From contig JBKBQT010000002.1 of NCBI GenBank assembly GCA_046292445.1, positions 124,001 to 188,000 of the forward strand: 64,000 nt of DNA, given 5' to 3'. Below the pieces are notes generated by a model. That model was not told where the DNA came from, did not search any database, and saw only the letters and a program-made list of their open reading frames with translations. Positions within the stretch are counted from its first letter, which is position 1, and every line of letters starts with the position of its first letter. Shown here one piece after another: positions 42,661 through 50,955 of the stretch. This DNA is from CALIZF01 sp046292445. Its GTDB lineage: Bacteria; Pseudomonadota; Alphaproteobacteria; Rhodobacterales; Rhodobacteraceae. The translations under genes were made by a program, and so were the position numbers.

Positions 42661-43772
42661 CGGCGCCCCGGCGTCCGGCCCTCGCCGATGCGCGGCGGCT
42701 GGTGGTCAAGATCGGCTCGGCCCTCCTCGTGGGCCCGAACGGCCTGCGCGCCGCCTGGCTGACCGGACTTGCCGCCGATGTCGCCGCCGCCCGCGCGCGC
42801 GGGGTGGACGTGATCCTCGTGTCGTCCGGGGCCATTGCGCTCGGCCGCCGCATTCTTGGCCTGCCGGCCGGGCCGCTGGCGCTGGAACAGTCGCAGGCCG
42901 CCGCCGCCGTCGGGCAGATCCGCCTCGCCCGCGCCTATGAGGAGGCGCTGGCACCCCATGGCCTGACCGCCGCGCAGATCCTTGTCACGCTCGAGGATAC
43001 CGAGGATCGCCGCCGCTACCTCAACAGCCGCGCGACCATGGCGACGCTGCTCGGCCTCGGCGTCATTCCCATCGTGAACGAGAACGACACGGTGGCGACG
43101 GACGAGATCCGCTATGGCGACAACGACCGGCTTGCGGCGCAGATCGCGGTGACGGCGGGGGCGGATCAGCTGGTCCTGCTGTCGGATGTGGACGGGTTCT
43201 ATTCCGCCAACCCCAAGACCGACCCCGCCGCCCGCCGCTTCGACGTCATCGCCGCCATCACGCCCGAGATCGAGGCGATGGCGGGCGATCCGGTTTCGGG
43301 CGTCTCCAAGGGCGGGATGAAGACGAAACTGATGGCGGCCAAGGTCGCGGTGGCGGGCGGCTGCGCCATGGCGATCACGGAAGGGTCGGTGGACCGGCCG
43401 CTGACCGCGCTGGCGGCCGGCGCGGCCTGCACCTGGTTCCTGCCGGCGGGCGATCCGCAGGCGGCGCGCAAGCGCTGGATCGGGGCAATGAAGGAACGCG
43501 GGCGGCTGTGGATCGACGCGGGCGCGGCGCGGGCGCTGATGCAGGGCAAGTCGCTCTTGCCCGCCGGGGTGACGGCGGTCGAGGGCAGCTTTGGCCGGGG
43601 CGAGCCGGTGGCGATCCTCGGGCCCGAGGGCGCGCTGATCGCCAAGGGCCTCGTGCGCTACACCGCCGCCGAGGCGCAGGCGATCCGCGGCCACCGGTCC
43701 GAGGATATTCCGGCGCTGCTCGGCTATCCCGGCCGCGCGGCGCTGGTGCACCGCGACGACATGGCCCTGTGA
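42648..43772 (+). CDS. proB: Glutamate 5-kinase
   Basis: ProB phosphorylates glutamate in the first step of proline synthesis. The 374-residue product has an amino-acid kinase domain (RLVVKIGSALL, VSSGAIALGRRIL, NENDTVATDEIRYGDNDRLAA, SDVDGFYSANP) and a C-terminal PUA domain (GRLWIDAGAARAL onward). Two GTG codons, 42648 and 42657, are possible starts; the second overlaps the obgE stop as GTGA. Both mean translational coupling with obgE. The end overlaps the next gene by one base. Confidence 0.95.
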   Translation: MATVTAPRRPALADARRLVVKIGSALLVGPNGLRAAWLTGLAADVAAARARGVDVILVSSGAIALGRRILGLPAGPLALEQSQAAAAVGQIRLARAYEEALAPHGLTAAQILVTLEDTEDRRRYLNSRATMATLLGLGVIPIVNENDTVATDEIRYGDNDRLAAQIAVTAGADQLVLLSDVDGFYSANPKTDPAARRFDVIAAITPEIEAMAGDPVSGVSKGGMKTKLMAAKVAVAGGCAMAITEGSVDRPLTALAAGAACTWFLPAGDPQAARKRWIGAMKERGRLWIDAGAARALMQGKSLLPAGVTAVEGSFGRGEPVAILGPEGALIAKGLVRYTAAEAQAIRGHRSEDIPALLGYPGRAALVHRDDMAL

Positions 43773-44311
43773 TGCACGGCGTGTTCTTCGACATGCGGGC
43801 ACGGCCGGGGCACATGCCGCATTACTTCGACCATGTCGCCCGCCTGCGCCCGCATCTGGACCGGCATCCGGGCCTCGTGTTCCTCGAACGCTTCCGCCCG
43901 ATGGACGACGCCGCCGCGATCCTGTCGCATCAGCGCTGGTCGGGCGAGGACGCGCTGCGCGCCTGGCGCGCCGATGCCGCGCACCGCGCCTCGCAGGCGG
44001 CCGGGCGGCACGCGCATTTCGAGCAATACCGCATCCGCGTCGGCCCCGAGATCGACCTGATGGCGGATGAACCGGTCGCCGCCCCCGCGCGCCTCGTGGT
44101 CGCAGCCCAGGGCAACGCCCCCGCCCGCGATGGCCGCGCCTATGAAAGCATCACGCGGCCGGGGCGCTTTCTGACCCTCGCCGACGCGCACGATGCGCCG
44201 GCCGCGCTCGGCCTTGCCGCCCGCGCCCGGGCCGCCGGCTGCGACGACGTGCGCGTCTTTGCCATCCGTCGCGACTACGGCATGACGGACCGCGCCGAGG
44301 CACCACGCTAG
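43772..44311 (+). CDS. ABM-like dimeric alpha/beta barrel protein between proB and proA
   Basis: The 179-residue product begins MHGVFFDMRARPGHMPHYFDH and looks like the antibiotic-biosynthesis-monooxygenase (ABM) fold in its first 90 residues (LVFLERFRPM, HARFEQYRI-like HAHFEQYRI), with a second less clear half. ABM proteins include heme-degrading and quinol monooxygenases, but no catalytic residues can be assigned. It shares the sequence TGATG with the proB stop, so it is translated with the proline genes, yet no role in proline synthesis is known to me. Confidence 0.65.
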   Translation: MHGVFFDMRARPGHMPHYFDHVARLRPHLDRHPGLVFLERFRPMDDAAAILSHQRWSGEDALRAWRADAAHRASQAAGRHAHFEQYRIRVGPEIDLMADEPVAAPARLVVAAQGNAPARDGRAYESITRPGRFLTLADAHDAPAALGLAARARAAGCDDVRVFAIRRDYGMTDRAEAPR

Positions 44312-44361
44312 ACAGCGCCCGCCCGTCCGACTATCCCGTCGCCGAACGGATGGAGGCACGC

Positions 44362-45636
44362 ATGGCCGACGGACAGCCCGATACCGACCTCGCCGCAACC
44401 ATGGACGCGATCGGCGCGCGCGCCCGCGCCGCCGCCGCCGACCTCGCCTTCGCCAGCGCCGAGCGCAAGCATGCCGCCATCATCGGCGCGTCCCACGCCG
44501 TCTGGGACCGCCGCGCCGACATCCTTGCCGCCAATGCGCTCGACATGGCCGAGGCGGCGGCCAAGGGCCTGTCGCCCGCCATGACCGACCGCCTGCGCCT
44601 CGACGAGGGGCGGATCGCGGGCATCGTGGACGGCCTGCGCACGGTTGCCGAACTGCCCGATCCGGTGGGGCAGGTGATTGCCGACTGGACGGCGCCCTCC
44701 GGCCTGAACATCCGCCGTGTCCGCACGCCCATCGGCGTGATCGGCGTGATCTACGAAAGCCGCCCCAACGTCACCGCCGATGCCGGCGCGCTGTGCCTCA
44801 AGGCCGGGAATGCCGTGATCCTGCGCGGCGGGTCCGAAAGCCACCATTCCTCGGCCGCGATCCATGCCTGCATGGTCTGGGGCCTTCAGCAGGCGCGCCT
44901 GCCCGCCGCCGCCATCCAGCTCGTCCCCACCCGCGACCGCGCCGCCGTATCGGCCATGCTGCGCATGACCGGCCAGATCGACGTGATCGTGCCGCGCGGG
45001 GGCAAGAGCCTCGTCGCGCTGGTTCAGGCCGAGGCGCGGGTGCCGGTCTTTGCCCATCTCGAGGGCATCTGCCACGTCTATGTGGACCGCGACGCCGATG
45101 TGGAGATGGCCCGCCGCGTGGTGCTGAACGCCAAGACGCGGCGCACCGGGGTTTGCGGGGCGGCCGAATGCCTGCTGGTCGACTGGCGGTTCTACACGGC
45201 CCATGGCGCGCCGATGATCGCCGATCTGATCGCCGCTGGGGTCGAGGTGCGCGCGACGGGCGAGCTTCTCAAGCTGCCCGGCACCGTGCCGGCCGCCCCC
45301 GAGGATTTCGGCCGCGAGTTTCTGGACAGCATCATCGCCGCCAAACTCGTCGATGGCGTGGACGAGGCCATCGCCCATATCCGCCGTTACGGCAGCCAGC
45401 ATACCGAAAGCATCCTGACCGAAAACGACGCCACCGCCGCGCGGTTCTTCGAACGCCTCGACAGCGCGATCCTGATGCGCAACGCCTCGACCCAGTTCGC
45501 CGACGGCGGCGAATTCGGCATGGGCGCGGAAATCGGCATCGCCACGGGCAAGCTGCATGCCCGCGGGCCGGTCGGGGCGGAACAGCTCTGTTCGTTCAAG
45601 TATCTCGTGACGGGTGCGGGCACGATCCGCCCCTGA
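44362..45636 (+). CDS. proA: Gamma-glutamyl phosphate reductase
   Basis: ProA reduces glutamyl phosphate to glutamate semialdehyde, the second step of proline synthesis. The 424-residue product has the family motifs GVIGVIYESRPNVTADAGAL, LKAGNAVILRGG, VPRGGKSLV and the active-site Cys in RRTGVCGAAE. GGAGG precedes ATG 44362; an ATG 12 bases earlier is in frame but lies on the ribosome site. It ends 13 bases from the convergent chpT gene. Confidence 0.96.
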   Translation: MADGQPDTDLAATMDAIGARARAAAADLAFASAERKHAAIIGASHAVWDRRADILAANALDMAEAAAKGLSPAMTDRLRLDEGRIAGIVDGLRTVAELPDPVGQVIADWTAPSGLNIRRVRTPIGVIGVIYESRPNVTADAGALCLKAGNAVILRGGSESHHSSAAIHACMVWGLQQARLPAAAIQLVPTRDRAAVSAMLRMTGQIDVIVPRGGKSLVALVQAEARVPVFAHLEGICHVYVDRDADVEMARRVVLNAKTRRTGVCGAAECLLVDWRFYTAHGAPMIADLIAAGVEVRATGELLKLPGTVPAAPEDFGREFLDSIIAAKLVDGVDEAIAHIRRYGSQHTESILTENDATAARFFERLDSAILMRNASTQFADGGEFGMGAEIGIATGKLHARGPVGAEQLCSFKYLVTGAGTIRP

Positions 45637-45649
45637 TCGGACGGTCCTA

Positions 45650-46267
45650 TCAGAAGGCCATGCTGCCCGCGGTCTCGCCGATCTCGGCTGTCACGCGGCG
45701 CCCGATGGCCTGTGCGCCGCGGTCGAGCAGGGCGAACTGCACCGTGTTCGGTCCGATCCCGGCGCCCGTCATCCCCGACCCGAAGGCGCCGAACGGCCCC
45801 GCCGCCGGGCGCATCGGCCCGCCCGCTGCCTGCAGGTGCCATCGCCCCGCCGCCTCGTCCACCACGATCTGCCCGCCGCGCGGCATCGCCGCCTCGAGAC
45901 ACATCGCCGCGAGGAACGCAAGCCGCACCTCGACCCGCGGCCGGTCGCCCTGCACCGCCCAGTCGATGCTCACCCGCCCGCCCCGCGTCACATCGCCCAG
46001 CACCTGCCGCACCTCGCCCGACCCCATCCGCTGGTCGGCCGAGGCCGCGCCGAAGGCCACCCGCAGGAACCGGACCCGCGCGCTCGCCTGCCCCACGGCG
46101 TCCGAGATCAGCGCAAGCTCCCGCCCCCCCGCCTGCCCGTCGAGCGCAATCAGCTCCACCCCATTGCCGATGGCCCCGAGCGGGCTGATAAGGTCATGGC
46201 ACAGCCGCGAGGCGACGAGCGCGGCCAGATCTGCGGCGGCCGGCGCGGCCCCTTCCGTCACTGCCAT
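45650..46267 (-). CDS. chpT: Histidine phosphotransferase ChpT
   Basis: ChpT carries phosphate from CckA to CtrA and CpdR in the alphaproteobacterial cell-cycle phosphorelay; in Rhodobacterales CtrA mainly controls motility and gene transfer agents. The 205-residue product has the phosphorylated His in VASRLCHDLISPLGAIGNGVEL and a degenerate ATPase-like second domain (GRVSIDWAVQGD...GPNTVQFALLDR). ATG 46267 is chosen; the longer frame belongs to shadows of other genes. It is divergent from the DUF3553 gene with only 15 bases between the start codons. Confidence 0.88.
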   Translation of the reverse strand: MAVTEGAAPAAADLAALVASRLCHDLISPLGAIGNGVELIALDGQAGGRELALISDAVGQASARVRFLRVAFGAASADQRMGSGEVRQVLGDVTRGGRVSIDWAVQGDRPRVEVRLAFLAAMCLEAAMPRGGQIVVDEAAGRWHLQAAGGPMRPAAGPFGAFGSGMTGAGIGPNTVQFALLDRGAQAIGRRVTAEIGETAGSMAF

Positions 46268-46282
46268 CCGACGAGGCCCCTG

Positions 46283-46486
46283 ATGACCGACGATCCGCCC
46301 AACGCCATGCTGCCCACCTCGCTCTTCGAACCCGGCCTGATCGTGCGCCATCCCGACCGCCCCGACTGGGGCCGCGGCCAGGTGCAATCCAACATCGGCG
46401 GGCGGGTCACCGTCAACTTCGAGCATGCGGGCAAACAGGTGATCGACGCATGCCGCATCCCGCTCCTGCCCGATTTCGGCGGCTGA
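46283..46486 (+). CDS. DUF3553 family protein
   Basis: This 67-residue protein reads GLIVRHPDRPDWGRGQVQSN and GGRVTVNFEHAGKQVID, the DUF3553 pattern, similar to the small beta-barrel (CarD/UvrD C-terminal-like) modules. Function unknown; the family is widespread in alphaproteobacteria. Its start codon is 15 bases from that of chpT on the other strand, so the two must share regulatory DNA that lies inside their coding regions. Confidence 0.8.
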   Translation: MTDDPPNAMLPTSLFEPGLIVRHPDRPDWGRGQVQSNIGGRVTVNFEHAGKQVIDACRIPLLPDFGG

Positions 46487-46564
46487 CGCGCGGGCCGGTT
46501 TCGATTGCAAACCGGGCGCATGCGGCCTAAACGCCCGCCAGCAGCCCAGCCAGGCCCGACCCCG

Positions 46565-47371
46565 ATGATCGCCGATGATCCGCATTTCGTTCTGCGCCTT
46601 GCCGGCGACGACCGCGACCTCGCGGCGGCGCAGCGGCTGCGCTATGCGGTCTTCGTCGAGGAACTGGGCGCCGACGGGCCGATGGTCGATCACGCCGCCC
46701 GGCTCGAGCGCGATGCCTTCGATCCCCATGTCGACCACCTGCTGCTGATCGACACGAGGCGCGATGCGGCGGCGCTCGACGATGTGGTGGGGGTCTATCG
46801 CCTGCTGACCTCCGACCGGGCGGCGTCGGTGGGGCGGTTCTACTCCGAGGACGAATACGATCTTTCCCCGCTGCGCGCGACCGGGCGGCGGCTGCTGGAA
46901 CTCGGCCGGTCCTGCGTGCACCGCGACTTTCGCGGCGGCACCGCGATGTTCCACCTCTGGAACGCGCTGGCCGATTACGTGCTCGAGCGGGATATCGAGA
47001 TCCTGTTCGGCGTCGCCTCCTTCCATGGCACCGACCCCGCGCCGCTCGCCCAGCCGCTCAGCTGGCTGCACCACCACCACCTCGCCCCGCCCGACCTGCG
47101 CGTGCGCGTGCGGCCCGAACACGCGCAGCGGATGGACCTGATCGCGCCCGAAGCCCTCGACCGCCGCGCCGCGATGGCGGCGACCCCGGCGCTCATCAAG
47201 GCCTATCTGCGCCTTGGCGGCCATGTCGGCGACGGGGCCTGGATCGACCGGCCGTTCAACACGACCGATGTGTGCCTGCTGATGGATACCGCGCGCATGT
47301 CGGCCCGGCACCGCGACTTCTATGTCCGCAAGGCCGCCCGCCCGGCTTCTGGGGCGGACACGGCCCCGTGA
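46565..47371 (+). CDS. olsB: Ornithine N-acyltransferase OlsB
   Basis: OlsB links a 3-hydroxyacyl group from ACP to ornithine, giving lyso-ornithine lipid. The 268-residue product has the GNAT-like fold of the family: RLRYAVFVEELGADGP, FDPHVDHLLLID, GVYRLL, LELGRSCVHRDFRGG and ILFGVASFHG. The ATG is taken at 46565, where the conserved part begins. Its stop overlaps the olsA GTG (GTGA), so the two acyltransferases are made together. Ornithine lipids replace phospholipids under phosphate shortage, which links this gene loosely to the pst operon. Confidence 0.92.
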   Translation: MIADDPHFVLRLAGDDRDLAAAQRLRYAVFVEELGADGPMVDHAARLERDAFDPHVDHLLLIDTRRDAAALDDVVGVYRLLTSDRAASVGRFYSEDEYDLSPLRATGRRLLELGRSCVHRDFRGGTAMFHLWNALADYVLERDIEILFGVASFHGTDPAPLAQPLSWLHHHHLAPPDLRVRVRPEHAQRMDLIAPEALDRRAAMAATPALIKAYLRLGGHVGDGAWIDRPFNTTDVCLLMDTARMSARHRDFYVRKAARPASGADTAP

Positions 47372-48219
47372 CCACCTGGCATTCGCCCGAGGGCGAACCG
47401 GCGCCGGGGCCGATGACGGCCGCCGGCTGGTGCCGCGCGATCCTGCGCGGCGCGGCTCTGGGCACGGTGACCTACGGCGGCCTCGCGATCCTGCTCCTGC
47501 TGCGTCTCGTCGAGCGCCCGGTGTTCGGTCTCGTGCGTCCCGTGACCCCTGCGGTCACGCAAGCGGTCTGCCGGACCGCCCTCGCGATCCTCGGAATCCG
47601 CCTGACCGTCACCGGCACGCCGCTGCGCCTTCCCGGAGCGATGGTCGCCAATCATGCCTCCTGGCTCGACATCTTCACGCTGAACGCCGCGACCCGGCTC
47701 TATTTCGTCTCCAAGGCCGAGGTCGCGGGATGGCCCGGCATCGGCTGGCTTGCCCGCGCGACCGGGACCGTCTTCATCACCCGCAAGGGCAGCGACGCGC
47801 TGGCGCAGAAATCGCTCTTCGCTGCCCGTCTGCGCGCCGGCCACCGCCTGATGTTCTTTCCCGAAGGCACCTCGACCGACGGTTTGCGCGTGCTGCCGTT
47901 CAAGCCGACGCTGTTTGCGGCCTTCTTCGAGGACGCCTTGCGCGGACAGATGCAGATCCAGCCGGTCAGCGTCACCTACACCGCGCCACCGGGCCGCGAT
48001 CCGCGATTCTACGGCTGGTGGGGCGGCATGGACTTCGGCCCCCATCTGCTTGCCGTGCTCGCCGCCGCGCCGCAGGGCGCCGTCAGGATCACCTTCCATG
48101 CGCCGCTGCGCGTGGCCGACTACCCCGATCGCAAGGCGCTCGCCGCCGCGGCCGAGGCTGCGGTGCGGGCCGGGCACGACCCGCCCCTTCAGGCTGGCCC
48201 AAATATCCTCGGGGGGTGA
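47368..48219 (+). CDS. olsA: Lyso-ornithine lipid O-acyltransferase OlsA
   Basis: OlsA adds the second acyl chain to lyso-ornithine lipid. The 283-residue product has an N-terminal membrane helix (TVTYGGLAILLLLRLVERP) and PlsC-type motifs: NHASWLD (HX4D), GTVFITRKG and FFPEGTSTDG. The GTG start overlaps the olsB stop; an ATG at 47413 is an alternative. The pairing with olsB separates it from the general PlsC acyltransferase. Confidence 0.92.
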   Translation: MTTWHSPEGEPAPGPMTAAGWCRAILRGAALGTVTYGGLAILLLLRLVERPVFGLVRPVTPAVTQAVCRTALAILGIRLTVTGTPLRLPGAMVANHASWLDIFTLNAATRLYFVSKAEVAGWPGIGWLARATGTVFITRKGSDALAQKSLFAARLRAGHRLMFFPEGTSTDGLRVLPFKPTLFAAFFEDALRGQMQIQPVSVTYTAPPGRDPRFYGWWGGMDFGPHLLAVLAAAPQGAVRITFHAPLRVADYPDRKALAAAAEAAVRAGHDPPLQAGPNILGG

Positions 48220-48254
48220 GCCCCGCAAGGGGCGAGGGGGGCAGAAGGCCCCCC
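48220..48254. terminator. Double hairpin between convergent olsA and thiE-like genes
   Basis: GCCCC-gcaa-GGGGC (48220-48233) is followed by GGGGGGC-agaag-GCCCCCC (48236-48254). The position right after the olsA stop and 10 bases from the end of the opposite gene suggests a bidirectional terminator. Confidence 0.65.
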
Positions 48255-48264
48255 TGCTGCGGCC

Positions 48265-48885
48265 TCATCCCATCGCCGCGACGAGGCCCCGCAGCGCCGC
48301 CGCCGCATCCTCTGCGCCCCAGATCTCCTCGCCGATGCCGAGAAAATCGGTCACCGGCCAGAGCGCACGCACCTGCTCGGGCGTGAGGCCCCCCTCGGCC
48401 ACCACCGGCACCTCGATCATCTCCGACCACCAGGCGAACAGGTCACGCTCCGCCACGGTCCCGTCGCCCAGCGCGTCGGTCGCGACCGGCCCGAAGGCGA
48501 CGTAATCCGCACCCGCTTCGCCGGCGGTCATCCCCTCGTGCCGCGAGGCGCCGCAGAATGCCCCCACGATCGCTTCGCTCCCCAGTGCCGCCCGCGCCTT
48601 GCGCACCCCGCGCCCGCCGTCGGCCAGATGCACCCCGTCGAGCCCGTGGCGCTCGGCGATGCCCACATGCCGTTCGACCACCACGGCCACGTCGCGCGCA
48701 TGGGCCACCGCGCGCAGCGCATCGGCCGCCCGCGCCACCGCATCCGCATCCCGCGTGGCCAGAGCAAGGCGCAGGCAGGCGACCGGCACCGCGTCGAGCA
48801 CGCCGGCCAGCCGGTCCGGAAAGACCGCAAGATCGAACGCCGGCGGGGTGATGAGGTAGATCTGCGGGCGTTCGGCGTCGGGCAT
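48265..48885 (-). CDS. Thiamine phosphate synthase-like protein (ThiE/TenI fold)
   Basis: The 206-residue product begins PQIYLITPPAFDLAVFPDRL and has the TIM-barrel elements of ThiE: CLRLALATRD, VVVERHVGIAERHGLDGVHLADG, GASRHEGMTAGEAGADYVAFGPV and VVAEGGLTPEQV. ThiE joins the thiamine pyrimidine and thiazole units. The pyrophosphate-binding Lys and Asp pair is hard to see, so it may be a divergent paralogue or TenI-like. ATG 48885 has AGGAC upstream; ATG 48900 is the alternative. It stands alone, outside a thi operon. Confidence 0.75.
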   Translation of the reverse strand: MPDAERPQIYLITPPAFDLAVFPDRLAGVLDAVPVACLRLALATRDADAVARAADALRAVAHARDVAVVVERHVGIAERHGLDGVHLADGGRGVRKARAALGSEAIVGAFCGASRHEGMTAGEAGADYVAFGPVATDALGDGTVAERDLFAWWSEMIEVPVVAEGGLTPEQVRALWPVTDFLGIGEEIWGAEDAAAALRGLVAAMG

Positions 48886-48999
48886 AGGGCTGTCCTGCAT
48901 GGGCTGCGGCGGCTATAGCCGCCTTCGTCTGCGCGGCCAAGGGCGGCAAGGCAAAGGCCTGCGCTTGCGCGGGCGCCCGCAAGGCCCTAGTCCCGGCGC

Positions 49000-49725
49000 A
49001 TGTCCGATGCCCCGATCCCGCCCGCCTTCATCCTCGTGCGCCCCCAGATGGGCGAGAACATCGGCGCCGCCGCGCGCGCGATGCTCAACTTCGGCCTGAC
49101 CGCCCTGCGCGTCGTCGCCCCGCGCGACGGCTGGCCCAACCCGCGGGCTGTCGCCATGGCGAGCGGGGCGGGCCGGCTGCTCGACCATGCCGGCCCGTTC
49201 CCCGATGTCGCTGCCGCCATCGCCGATTGCCACTACGTCTTCGCCACCACCGCGCGCCCGCGCGAGCTGACCAAGCCCGTCGTCACGCCCGAGGCGGCGA
49301 TGGCCGAGGCGCGCGCGCTGGCCGGGCATGGAAAGCGCGTCGGTGTCCTCTTCGGGCCCGAGCGGACCGGGCTCGAAAACCCCGATGTCGCGCTCGCGCA
49401 GGCCATCGTCACCGTGCCGGTCAACCTTGATTTCCCCTCGCTCAACGTCGCGCAATGCGTGCTGCTGATGGCCTATGAATGGCAGCGGCAGACGGGCGGG
49501 GCCTTGGCCGCGCCGGCGATCGATCTGGCAACCGCGGTCGAGGTCGAGCGCCTCGGCGATCATTTCGAGGAAAGGCTCGCGGTCGCCGGGTTCTTCTTCC
49601 CGCCCGACAAGGCCGAAACCATGAAGCTGAACCTGCGCAGCATGTGGGCGCGGCTCGGCTTGACCCGCGCCGAGGTGCAGACGCTGCACGGCATGCTGCG
49701 GCAGATCGCCCGCCACCTGCCCTGA
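49000..49725 (+). CDS. trmJ: tRNA/rRNA methyltransferase, TrmJ type (SPOUT)
   Basis: TrmJ methylates the 2'-O of nucleotide 32 in tRNAs. The 241-residue product has the SpoU knot motifs: FILVRPQMGENIGAAARAML (motif 1), VGVLFGPERTGLENPDV (motif 2) and VPVNLDFPSLNVAQCVLLMAYE (motif 3). A C-terminal helical part with MKLNLRSMWARLGLTRAEVQ is found in TrmJ. Length is normal. The start context has GGCGC only; the next gene is 78 bases away. Confidence 0.9.
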   Translation: MSDAPIPPAFILVRPQMGENIGAAARAMLNFGLTALRVVAPRDGWPNPRAVAMASGAGRLLDHAGPFPDVAAAIADCHYVFATTARPRELTKPVVTPEAAMAEARALAGHGKRVGVLFGPERTGLENPDVALAQAIVTVPVNLDFPSLNVAQCVLLMAYEWQRQTGGALAAPAIDLATAVEVERLGDHFEERLAVAGFFFPPDKAETMKLNLRSMWARLGLTRAEVQTLHGMLRQIARHLP

Positions 49726-49803
49726 CCGCTGCGGCAAGCCCGCCCGCCCGCTTGAAGGCCGCCCCCGCCGGCCCTAGTGTCCGCGCCGTAGCGGAGGGGC
49801 GGC

Positions 49804-50955
49804 ATGGCCAGGAAACGCACGATCTTCGAAGAGGTGGGCGATGCTCCGCGGGGCGCGCCGGCGACGGGCGGCATCATCGACCGGCGACGGGGCGCGCGCG
49901 GGGCGATCCGGCTGTGGCTGATCCTGCTGTTCCTGCTCGTCGCGGTGATGATCGCGGTCGGCGGCGCGACGCGGCTCACCGACAGCGGCCTGTCGATCAC
50001 CGAATGGCGCCCGGTCACCGGCGCCCTGCCGCCGATGACCGATGCCGACTGGCAGGCCGAATTCGACCGCTACCGCCAGATACCGCAATATCAGCTCGTC
50101 AACCGCGGGATGAGCCTTGAGGATTTCAAGGTCATCTACTGGTGGGAATGGGGCCACCGGCAGCTTGGCCGCGTCATCGGCCTTGTCTGGGCGCTGGGCT
50201 TTGTCGGCTTCCTTGTCGCGCGGCAGATCCCCGCGGGCTGGACGCGGCGGCTGTTGCTGCTCGGCGTGCTCGGGGGGCTGCAGGGGGCGATCGGCTGGTG
50301 GATGGTCCATTCCGGCCTGCAGGAGGGGATGACATCGGTCGCCTCCTACCGGCTCGCGGTGCATCTGGGCCTTGCCTTCGTCATCCTCGGCCTGATCGCC
50401 TGGTATGTGTTCCTGCTCGACCGAACCGAAGTCGCGCTGATCCAGGCCCGGCGGGGGCGCGAGCGGGCGCTGTGGGGCATGGGCACCGGGCTGATGCACC
50501 TTGCCTTCGTGCAGATCCTCCTCGGCGCGCTGGTCGCGGGCATCGACGCCGGGCGCAGCTTTCCCGAATGGCCGCTGATGGCGGGGCAGTTCGTGCCGCC
50601 CGATCCGTTCTACGTGGCGGACGGCGGACCGGCATGGCGGGCGTTCTTCGAGAACCCGGGGCTCGTGCAGTTCATCCACCGCTCTGCCGGCTATGTCCTC
50701 TTTGCCTTCGGGATCGGCGCGTGGTTCGCCGCGCGCCGGTCGGCCCATGTCACCACCCGCCGCGCCTTCGACTGGATGCTGGTGATGCTGTTCGGGCAGA
50801 TGGTGCTGGGCATCGTCACCGTCCTGTCGGCGGCGCATCTTCATGTCGCGCTCACGCATCAGATCGGTGCCGTCATCCTCTGGGTGCTGATCCTGCGCGC
50901 CCGCCATCATGCCGGCTATCCTGTCGCCGGTTCCATCGCCCGGGGCACCGCATGA
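49804..50955 (+). CDS. ctaA: Heme A synthase
   Basis: CtaA oxidises the C8 methyl group of heme O to make heme A for aa3-type cytochrome c oxidase. The 383-residue membrane protein has eight helices and the type-2 (alphaproteobacterial) motifs ATRLTDSGLSITEWRPVTGALPPM, FKVIYWWEWGHRQLGRVIG (His ligands), YRLAVHLGLAF and FIHRSAGYVLF. GCGGAGG precedes the ATG. Its stop overlaps the next start (ATGA). This implies an aerobic respiratory chain with heme A. Confidence 0.95.
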   Translation: MARKRTIFEEVGDAPRGAPATGGIIDRRRGARGAIRLWLILLFLLVAVMIAVGGATRLTDSGLSITEWRPVTGALPPMTDADWQAEFDRYRQIPQYQLVNRGMSLEDFKVIYWWEWGHRQLGRVIGLVWALGFVGFLVARQIPAGWTRRLLLLGVLGGLQGAIGWWMVHSGLQEGMTSVASYRLAVHLGLAFVILGLIAWYVFLLDRTEVALIQARRGRERALWGMGTGLMHLAFVQILLGALVAGIDAGRSFPEWPLMAGQFVPPDPFYVADGGPAWRAFFENPGLVQFIHRSAGYVLFAFGIGAWFAARRSAHVTTRRAFDWMLVMLFGQMVLGIVTVLSAAHLHVALTHQIGAVILWVLILRARHHAGYPVAGSIARGTA

